NCBI GenBank assembly: GCA_963662155.1
Contig: OY759271.1
Span: 18,941,229 to 19,005,228 of the forward strand
Direction: 5' to 3'
Length of the DNA: 64,000 bases
From: Lamellibrachia columna
Taxonomy: Eukaryota > Annelida > Polychaeta > Sabellida > Siboglinidae
This document shows, piece after piece, positions 56,197-64,000 of this stretch. A program made the translations under genes and the position numbers. The notes below the pieces were generated by a model. That model was not told where the DNA came from and ran no database searches. It saw nothing but the letters and a program-made list of their open reading frames with translations. The first letter of the stretch is position 1. The number at the start of each line of letters is the position of its first letter.

Positions 56197-59165
56197 ATTT
56201 AACAAGATTTGCCATCCAAGCCAAAGGCCCAGATGGCAAGTGGACAAGGAAGCCATTGGCTTATCGAGACTCCAACAATGTTCATCTACTTATAACCCGC
56301 CCTCCTGTGATATGTGTCAACCTTGTTTTTAAACATATTCACGCTGCTAGCAGTTACACAATCTGTAGACAATTTGTTCCATTCATTTATTGTCCTCTGT
56401 GAGAACGAGTGCTTCCTTATGTCCAATCTACATTGATCCTTTACTAATTTTACCTCATGTCCTCTAGTTCTGCTATCATTCTTGAGTGAGAAAAACATAT
56501 TTCTATCAATATTTTCATACCCATTCAATATCTTAAAAACTTCAATCTGATCTCCTCTTAACCTCCTTGTCTCTAGAGTTGTTAAACCACATTCTTTCAG
56601 GCGTTCTTCATAACTAAGGTCTCTAAGTTCTGGAATCATTTTAGTTGCTCTCCTTTGTATGCGTTCAAGCGTATCTATATCCTTCTTACGATATGGTCTC
56701 CATGCTTGTATACAGTATTCTAAATGAGGTCTAACTATTGCTTTATAAAGAGGTATAATTAACTTTTTTCCCTTGTATGTTATGTTTCTTCTAATCAATC
56801 CAAGAATTTGATTACCCTTTGAAGCTGCAATACCACACTGCTCTGAAACTTTCATATCAGCGCTTATTGTAACTCCTAAGTCCTTTTCTTTTACAGTAGT
56901 ACCCAGAACAGTATCTCCCATTTTATAGTTTACATCCAAGTTCCCATGTCCTGTATGTAGGCATTTACATTTCCCAAAATTGAACAGCATCTGCCATTTC
57001 TCAGACCATTTCACTAATCTGTCTAGATCGTTTTGTAAATGTTGTTTATCACCATCAGTATTAACCTTTCTAAACAGTTTTGTGTCATCCGCAAATTTCA
57101 GTACGTTACTTGTTATACTGTCGTCCAAGTCATTGATATATATTAAGAATAATATAGGTCCTAATACTGATCATTGAGGTACCCCACTCAAAACCGATTT
57201 CCAATTTGAAACTTCTCCATCTACTACAACTCGTTGTCTTCTGTCAGTCAGCCATTGTTCTATCCAGTCAGTTATGCTATCCCCGATACCATGGGCTTTT
57301 AATTTAAGTAGTAATCTTTGATGTGGCACTTTGTCAAAAGCTTTCTGAAAATCTAAGTAGATAATATCTACTGGCGATCCCACGTCTAACCACTTAGTGA
57401 TTTCTTCCAAAAAACATAACATATTTGTTAAGCATGACCTCGCTTTAAGGAATCCATGTTGAGATGAATTTAATAATTTATGCTTAACGAGGAAGTCCAC
57501 CATATGGTCTTTAATTAACCTTTCTAATAATTTACAAATCACTGACGTTAAACTCACTGGTCTGTAATTTTCTGACTTATTTCTCGAACCCTTTTTAAAT
57601 AATAGTATGATGTTTGCTTCTTTCCATTCAAACGGAACAACTCCCTCTTTTAATGACAAGTTGAATACTCTTGCAAGTGGTATACTGATTTGTTCTACTG
57701 TTTCCATTAGTAATTTTGGAGGAATCCCATCCACTCCCGGTGATTTGTTATCCTTCATTGCCTTTATTTTCTTAGCTACCAATTCTGGAGTTACACCTAA
57801 CGGACCTAAATAGTCAGATTTAGCCTCCTGAAATTTAGCATCAGCAACTGGTAATGAACTAATATCTTCTTTGGTAAACACTGAACTGAAGTAACCATTT
57901 AGGTCTTCCGCCATTAAAAAACCCTGTGATACTATATTTCCAGCACTGTCTTCTAGAGGTCCAACCTTGTCTTGTACGTTTTGTTTACTCCTGACATATG
58001 CATAAAAACTCTTGCTGTCATGTTTTATGTTACATGCTAGTTTTTGCTCATAGCTTCTTTTAGATTGTCTGATTTCAGTTGTAGCTGCATTAAGTGCCTC
58101 TTTGTAATTTGCATAGTCTTCTTCCTTTCTGGTACGCCTATAAACCCTCCACATAGTTTGTTTTAACACTATTTTTCTAATAGCCTCTTTTGACAAGTGT
58201 TTCTTTCTACACCGTTTTCCTTGTTTTTGGAAGGGAACAAATTTATCGATGATACTCTCAATTTCATATTTTAGAATATTCCAACATTCAATTGAGGTCT
58301 TATTCATCAGCATGTTATTCCAATCTAGCTTTGCTAAGTATTTTCTCATATCTTTGTAGTTACCTTTGTGGAAGTTTCTCTTGTACGCTTTCTTATTTTT
58401 ACTTTCTGATTTTACATTGATGTCAAAATGTATTTGATTATGGTCACTGTTACCCAATGGTTCAAATATTTTTACATTGTCCACTAATTCTTTTTGTGAT
58501 GACAAAACTATATCTAATACATTTTCTCCCCTGGTTGGTTCTAGCACGTGCTGAGTAAGAAAGCTATCCTGGATTAAAAATAGAAATTGTTGGTCCTCAA
58601 TCCCTGTGTTCTCTAGAGAATTCCATTGTATGTGTCCATGGTTAAAATCTCCCATTATGATACAATCCCCTTTACTAACTTCCTTTATAGCGTTTTTTAT
58701 TTTTGTGTTGTCCTCTTCGTTTATGTTTGGACTTCGGTAAACTAATCCAACAGTTAATTTCGAATTTCCTGAAACAATTTTGCACCAAACAGCTTCATCG
58801 CAATCTGCTTCCCTTTCTAGTTTTATTTCATAAGCCTGAATAGATTCTTTAACATATAAAATAACTCCCCCGCCCCTTCTTCCTATTCGATCTTTCCTAA
58901 ACATTACGTATCCTGTCAGTCCTAATTCAGTATCTGATATATCTGTGTTGGCCTATGATTCAGTTATACCAATTATGTGAGGGTCAATATCTTCTACCAT
59001 GTTTAACTCGTTTTTCTTATTTACTATGCTCCTTGCATTTAAACATACGCATATATAACCTTTTTCAGAGATGTTTTTCGGATGATTTAATATTGGTTTA
59101 TCTGAGCTAGTGGCCTCTTGTTCTGCTTGAGACACCTCTAGGTAACCCCCCTGCACTTCTAGTTT
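56197..59165 (-). mobile_element. CR1-like element (family B), nearly complete minus-strand copy
   Basis: It reads from about 59165 down to 56197, ending in the family's ATCTTGTTAAAT 3' end, directly next to the last Gypsy codon. It has endonuclease and RT, with two nonsense mutations only. Its partner copy lies on the plus strand at 51963-53085. The 5' end (near CTAGAAGTGCAGGGGGGTTA) may be slightly truncated. Confidence 0.9.
56286..59156 (-). pseudogene. CR1-like endonuclease-reverse transcriptase (family B), two nonsense mutations
   Basis: A 957-codon frame on the minus strand. The APE endonuclease begins CVCLNARSIVNKKNELNMVE, IIGITES, then an in-frame TAG at about 58950 (Trp expected), RRGGGVILYVKE, IIMGDFNHGHIQWNSLE, VLEPTRGENVLDIVLSS and EPLGNSDHNQIHFD. 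RT: DNKSPGVDGIPPKLL, SENYRPVSLTSVICKLLERL, SSQHGFLKARSCLTNMLCFL, IIYLDFQKAFDKVPHQRLLL (motif A), VLSGVPQ then TGA at 57171 (Gly expected), SVLGPILFLIYINDL, and VLKFADDTKLF. The C-terminus ends RRAGYK at 56286. The two stops are single-base changes. No frameshift is visible. The RT is related to CR1 elements by its VRPHLEYCIQAW and GLTTLETRRLRGDQIEVFKI tail. Confidence 0.93.
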
Positions 59166-59690
59166 AAACCAAGACTATGTAGTGAAATAAAGTATGCACG
59201 TCAGATACTGAGGTGAGCCTAGCGCCCTCAGATAAAGGCTGTGAAAGCCTAGTGACAAATATGTTTGGACTTTAATTGACAAATATGTTTGGACTTTAAT
59301 TAGCAAATATGTGTTGGACTTTAAATGGACACTGTGTGGACTTTAGTAACTAGCTTGGAATCTGAAGTGTCAACAATTGCGATTGAATTTGTTAAACTAG
59401 CTGTGTAGTACATACTAGTAGTCTAAGTTGTTAATTGAGTGTTGGAAGTATAAGTTTAAAGGAGGAAGGGAATGTAGTGTTCGAGTAATGCGAGTGGACC
59501 GAGAACGATATGTGTTGTGCGCGGTGTATTGAATATAAATAAATGTGCGTGTTCAGAATTGGGCTGATTACAAAAGACATAACACATGTGGCTAGACTTT
59601 ATTGTCTGTGCACTTACAAATAGTTTAGCTATGCACATAGAAGAAGATTATTTACACCATTTCGCGCATTAATGAGAAGTTAATTAAATA
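59166..59690 (+). other. Possible Gypsy 3' remainder with polypurine tract and LTR-like start
   Basis: After the CR1-like copy, AAAGGAGGAAGGGAA (59458-59472) looks like a polypurine tract, and TGTAGTGTTCGAGTAATGCG follows at 59473 as an LTR would. A later ATAAATAAATG and a CA-ended stretch near 59584 could finish a short LTR. It does not clearly match the LTR-like end at 53440-53472, so it may belong to a different Gypsy. A 24-bp tandem repeat lies at 59254-59325. Confidence 0.35.
59254..59325. repeat. 24-bp tandem repeat, three copies
   Basis: GACAAATATGTTTGGACTTT followed by AATT at 59254 and 59278, with a diverged copy at about 59302. Confidence 0.9.
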
Positions 59691-60437
59691 AGCTCAATTG
59701 TCGAAACGGGGCTAGTTGAGCCACCCCAGGGAGGGTTAGTTGAACCACCCAAGGGAGGGTTAGTTGAGCAGCGGTTAAAGAACGAAGACGAGTGTTCTTT
59801 ACCCCAAAATACATCAAGGAATTATTTTTCCGAGCAAATTGGGACATAGGATAGCTAGGCATGGCAACATACTAGCAGTTAGTTACACTGGTTGCGATTT
59901 ACCTGTAAGTCTATGTTAATTACGTGTGTTGACTGACCATTCAAATCAAGTTGAACAGATTAATGATGATATCAACTTGCATTAATCTGTTCAACTTGAT
60001 ATCGCGAAACGCAGCGCTCATTTACATGCTTTGTCAATCTACATTTGTACTACAACCTGACTTGCTTGAATAAATGTTTTGATTGATTGATTGACTTATT
60101 AATTAAGTGTGTATATTTGTGAGAGACCTTTTGTACTCATTGGGTAGATGTGTTGGCGGAGTTTTTATGAATTTTGTGTACAAGGCCTACTTAAATTATA
60201 CCAATAAAGCATTTACGCAACTTGTGCTACACTGTGGCTCAATTTACCCCACACCAAATGTTAGTTGAGCCAGCTTACCAACCCTATTTGAATCAGCTAT
60301 TTATAATAATCTATGCATGCTAGATATACTATCTTGGTATAAAATTATCTACCAATAATCACAGTTTATGTGAGTAAAAACAAGTTTGATTTCAAACATC
60401 AAATCATCAAAAAGAATGAAAAATGGCTCAACTAACA
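59691..60437. repeat. TAGTTGAGCCA-bounded region
   Basis: TAGTTGAGCCACCC (near 59711) and a GGGAGGGTTAGTTGA-type repeat (59736, 59754) face TGGCTCAACTAACA near 60424. TTAGTTGAGCCAG is also present near 60262. It may be a small non-coding element with inverted ends, but limits and target duplication are unclear. Confidence 0.4.
59947..60000. repeat. Perfect 20-bp hairpin
   Basis: TCAAGTTGAACAGATTAATG (59947-59966) and its exact reverse complement (59981-60000) with a 14-bp loop. Confidence 0.97.
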
Positions 60438-60724
60438 CTGCCGTCTCCTACTACACATTTCTAGCATCTCGCACGTGAAGCCGTATATTTAATGTACCAC
60501 GAATATCTCTTGATTTATCGGACATCGCGCACTTGATTATGACCAGGTAGTAAAGAATTGGTTACAAGTTAATTAAGACGAAACAAAAGTCATTGTTTTG
60601 ACGCTATGCACCTACAAATTTTAAGTTAATAAAAAAACTAACCATCTGCAACTAAAATCAAGAATTTCACGCCTGTTGTTTACTCAGAATATGTTCTACA
60701 AGTGAGATATTGATGTCAAATCTT
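60438..60724. other. Unassigned spacer
   Basis: Nothing recognisable. Confidence 0.5.
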
Positions 60725-60777
60725 CACACGCACACGCACACGCACACGCACACGCACACGCACACACACACACACAC
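60725..60777. repeat. (ACACGC)n/(AC)n microsatellite
   Basis: Seven CACACG hexamers followed by a pure AC run. Confidence 0.97.
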
Positions 60778-61067
60778 CGGAGTATTATCTTATTTTAGGG
60801 GTGTTTTCTTGGTTTCAAGAGACGGTGATTAGGGAACTAGTGTCACGTGCTATCTCAGAATCAAAAAGAGGCTGGCTATACGTGTGATCATCTCGGCGAG
60901 CAGATCACGATGAAGTAGTTTACACAGAAGGGTGTCCCCCACGTAAAGACGGTCGGTAATTGGGACACGCTGCCTCACAAAAGGCAGGCCTAATGAACGG
61001 TTTGTAATAATGCAGAGACTCGACTGTGAGGGCGGAAACCCCCCCAATTTATCTGGATCCTCCTCTT

Positions 61068-63560
61068 CTACACAGTTGCTGCCGTCGAGGAGAAGACGAG
61101 GAAGGGAGTCGGGCGCTGAATCGTATAATCCTCCGCCCTATTCTTTAAATATTTGTCAATGTGACCCTTAAATGTGTTACTATCCTTAGACATAACCGCT
61201 ACCTCTGTAAGTTGGTTCCAGTCATTTACTATTCTTTGACTAAGTGAACACTTCCTTAGATCTAGTCTAGAGTGCATTTTAGTTATTTTTAATGGATGCC
61301 CTCGTGTTGCACACAGTGCCTTATCCGTGTCAAAGAAGTCAGTAGGTAGAATGCTTTCTATCCTGTTGAATATTTTGAACACCTCTAGTAGGTCGGCTCT
61401 CAATCGCCTAGTCTCAAGAGTAGTGATGTTTAAAACTCGCAGCCTATTAGAGTAGTCCATATGCGTCAAGTCCGGTATCATCCTGGTTGCCCTTTGTTGT
61501 ACACTCTGTAATAAGTTTATGTCTTTTTGTTTGAATGGACGCCGTGCCTGAATGCAGCTGTCCACATACGGTCTAACTAGGGACTTGTATAACTGTAGCA
61601 CTACCTCTTTGGTTTTGTATTTGATGGCTCTGTTGATCATTTGCCTTTTTGGACTCCTTAGCACACTGCTCGGTTACTTCAAGTTTATCTGTTATAATCA
61701 CACATAGGTCTTTTTCTTCATGTGGGGGTCTTCACCCGTAGAATAGTCGTAATGCCTGTAATTGTGGTCATAATGCACACACTTGTATTTATCTGCATTG
61801 AATAGCATTAGCCATTCTACACTCCACCTATATATGGTATTAAGGTCTCTTTGTAACAACTCAGCATCCTTGCTTGATGCTATCCGACTGAACAGTTTTG
61901 TGTCATCAGCGAATTTGAGAATATTGTTATGCATTTCATCTATGTCATTAATATAAATTACAAATAGAATTGGTCCGAAGACTGATCCTTGGGGACCACC
62001 ACTCTTAATAGGTGACCACCCCGAACTTGTTCCATTTATAATCACACGGTGTACCCTACCTAATAACCATTCCGTTATCCATCTATTTACGTCTCCTCCA
62101 ATTCCATGTTCATTTAGTTTCATTGCCAGCCGGCAGTGTGGGACCCGGTCAAAGGCTTTGCTAAAATCTAAATAAATAGCACCGACCGGCAACCCTTCGT
62201 CAATATAAGTAGTAATCTTATCTAGATACACTAAAATATTTATTATTAATTAGTTTTAATTAAGTTATGTCTCTTTAGATATTCTACAACCGCATCTCTG
62301 ATGATTGATTCCATCATTTTTTATATATGTGATGTTAAACTTACTGGTCTATAATTTCCAGGTTGGGATTTACTACCCTTATATAATGGGGTCACTTTGG
62401 CATACTTCCAATCTTCCGGTACTTCCCCCTTTGCCATGTTCTCTGTGAAAATCTCACTCAATGGGGATGCAATAGCGGGGGCCACTTCTCTGAGTATTGT
62501 TGAATTTAACTTGTCCACTCTAGGGGCTTTTTAGGTGCGTCAGTTTCTTCAATACTACGTCAGGGATGAACTCGACATGTTGTAATGCCTCCCCCTCCAT
62601 GGTCTTTTTAAATACTTTAACTGGTTCAGACAAGCCCTCAACATCTTTATCAGTAAACACTGAGGTGAAGAAGTCATTTAGTACATGCTCTGTTTCAAAT
62701 GTGTCCGTGATCACATTTCCTTCATTATCAACAAACGAGCCGACGCTGTCTTTTGTCCTAGTTTTCGACCTAGTGTACGCAAAGAATGACTTTGGATCTT
62801 TCTTTATATTGCCTTCTACCTTTTTCTCAAATTCCCTTTTTCATTTTCTACCTCATTTCGGGTTCTATTCAGTTGCCTCTTATATGCCTCATACATAAGA
62901 TACTCTCCAGTCTCTCTCTCTATATATCTGACACATGTGGTACTTTTTTCTCCTTGGTAATTCTGCTCTTTTTATCACCCATCGGGGTTTCCTCTTCCTT
63001 GTTGCCAGAGGAATAAATTGTCGCACTGCGGAGTTATATACATATTGAAGGTGTCAAATGTTGTGCTTTCTTCTGCATCTTGAAATGCTCATTCCATTAT
63101 AGTCCGCTTTCTTAAAGCCATAGTAGGTCTCTCTCTACATTCTTTTGTCTATACAGATGATAAAATGTCACATATCACAATGCTGTGGTCACGGAATGGT
63201 TCTGTTATTCTAATATTGTCGACCGTATATGGTTTGGATAAAAAACGTCTAGTGCATTCTCACCTCTGGTAGCATTATGAACATGTGTTAGGAAAAGGTT
63301 TTGTGTGAGGTCCATGAATCACCATCCCCCAGCTTCCGCCTGCAGCCCGGTCCAGTCAATAGTTCTGTAGTTAAAATCACCTACTTTTACTACACTGTCG
63401 CATGATGTACACGCTGTACGTAGTAGTTCATGGAGTGCTAGTTCACTTTCTATTTCTGCAGACGTGCTGTGATAACAATCCCCTAGTAGTAGGGACCCTG
63501 TATCCGTAATAATGCTACACCTGTGTTATATGTTGATGTAAGTTCCCCAAATTGGATAAT
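61068..63560 (-). pseudogene. CR1-like endonuclease-reverse transcriptase (family C), frameshifted
   Basis: A decayed minus-strand polymerase. Endonuclease fragments near 63400-63200 read KVGDFNYRTIDWTGLQAEAG and THVHNATRGENALDVF. RT: HVLNDFFTSVFTDKD (about 62690), GEVPEDWKYAKVTPLYKGSK and SQPGNYRPVSLTSHI (about 62420-62325), VGAIYLDFSKAFDRVPHCRL (motif A, about 62190), SGGPQGSVFGPILFVIYIND (motif B) and ILKFADDTKLFSRI (motif C). After a frameshift near 61690: SLVRPYVDSCIQARRPFKQK, RRLRADLLEVFKIFNRIESI and FKGHIDKYLKNRAEDYT. It stops at 61068. Several frame changes separate the parts (about 62240-62320, 62520, 62720-63200). Confidence 0.87.
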
Positions 63561-63625
63561 GCGTGCCCTGCTTCTTGGTGTCCTCGGACCCTACAATGTG
63601 GACCCTTTTGATGAATAAGTTTGTT

Positions 63626-63928
63626 TCACCTTCTCCCGTCTCCCGCTCTCTTTTCGTCTGGTCCGCACTGATGAACACGTTTCCATTCCTCTTTTTCTCG
63701 CAGGTTCTTTGCTACCTTTAGTACTTTCCTTCTCTTCTTTTTCTTCTTATTGAGTGTTACAACCACGATTCTGTTCCTATCATCCGCTTTTGTTTTTGGG
63801 ATTCTAGTTGCTGATATTACTTCCACTTCCGTCTGATTCAGCACATCATGAATCAAATGTTCCACTAGATCTATGTCGTTTTCCCATCTACCTTCCTTGT
63901 CTATTTCATCCAGATTTCTGGTGACCAC
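63626..63928 (-). pseudogene. ORF1-like fragment of the CR1-like element (family C)
   Basis: The minus strand reads ENDIDLVEHLIHDVLNQTEV, ISATRIPKTKADDRNRIVVV TLNKKKKKRRKVLKVAKNLR and EKEEWKRVHQCGPDEKR. This resembles the C-terminus of CR1-type ORF1 (R.G...... RP..V.L......LL.AKNLR....... I..D.T..ER). It lies upstream of the endonuclease fragment on the same strand and fits that element. Confidence 0.6.
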
Positions 63929-64000
63929 ATTTAAGCACTTTGACTCCTTTTCTCTAAGTGCATGTACCTCTTTACGTACAATTTGACAGACTTTTCTTTA

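Larger units (their letters stand above)
60845..64000 (-). mobile_element. CR1-like element (family C), minus strand, running off the window
   Basis: From the right edge of the window to about 60845. It carries, in order on the minus strand, an ORF1-like region, a fragmentary endonuclease, RT and a 3' UTR. The sequence is distinct from families A and B. The 5' end lies outside the window. Confidence 0.85.

Overview
This 64 kb window looks like animal nuclear DNA from a repeat-dense intergenic region. The evidence is the transposon mix: metazoan-type non-LTR retrotransposons (CR1-like, RTE-like, an I/Jockey-like LINE, L1-type ORF1 pieces), a Penelope-like element, a Ty3/Gypsy element with a putative tRNA-Ser primer site, Tigger/pogo, piggyBac and hAT-type DNA transposons, and tRNA-derived SINEs. 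There are also spliceosomal GT-AG introns and an exact histone-type 3' stem-loop. A marine invertebrate or basal deuterostome would fit, but the species cannot be fixed from sequence alone. I found no confident intact host gene. Essentially every recognisable protein is a broken transposable-element protein, apart from a THAP-domain fragment of unclear origin.

Layout. 1-4.6 kb: a pyrimidine-rich minisatellite of 49/45-bp units arranged in a 1668-bp higher-order repeat. 4.6-7.1 kb: AT microsatellite, L1-type ORF1 remnant (minus), Penelope-like C-terminus. 7.1-11.4 kb: a CR1-like remnant (minus) split by a nearly complete RTE-type element (plus) with a target-site duplication. 12-13.3 kb: foldback element. 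14.3-19.0 kb: two copies of a hAT-type family, the second with an 8-bp target-site duplication. 19.5-31.0 kb: a large palindromic element whose left arm was split by two LINEs (20.5-24.4 and 24.4-28.7 kb); the second LINE contains a 29-bp minisatellite grown from its own coding sequence. 31-39.6 kb: mostly unassigned AT-rich DNA with two inverted CAGGCC-ended elements and a THAP fragment. 39.6-41.8 kb: Tigger element. 42-45 kb: AT palindromes and two long foldback structures, one with a histone stem-loop in its loop. 46.7-49.7 kb: piggyBac element with TTAA ends and two predicted introns. 50.1-53.3 kb: SINE, gag fragment, L1-type ORF1, and an RTE-like element (minus) split by a CR1-like copy (plus). 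53.3-59.6 kb: internally deleted Gypsy, followed by a nearly complete CR1-like copy (minus). 60.8-64 kb: a third CR1-like family (minus) running off the end of the window.

The elements do not form a pathway. The value of the region is its nesting, which gives relative ages, and several structures worth checking: the intron-bearing piggyBac, the LINE-split palindrome, the minisatellite born in a LINE reading frame, the Gypsy RT deletion, and the histone stem-loop inside a foldback element.
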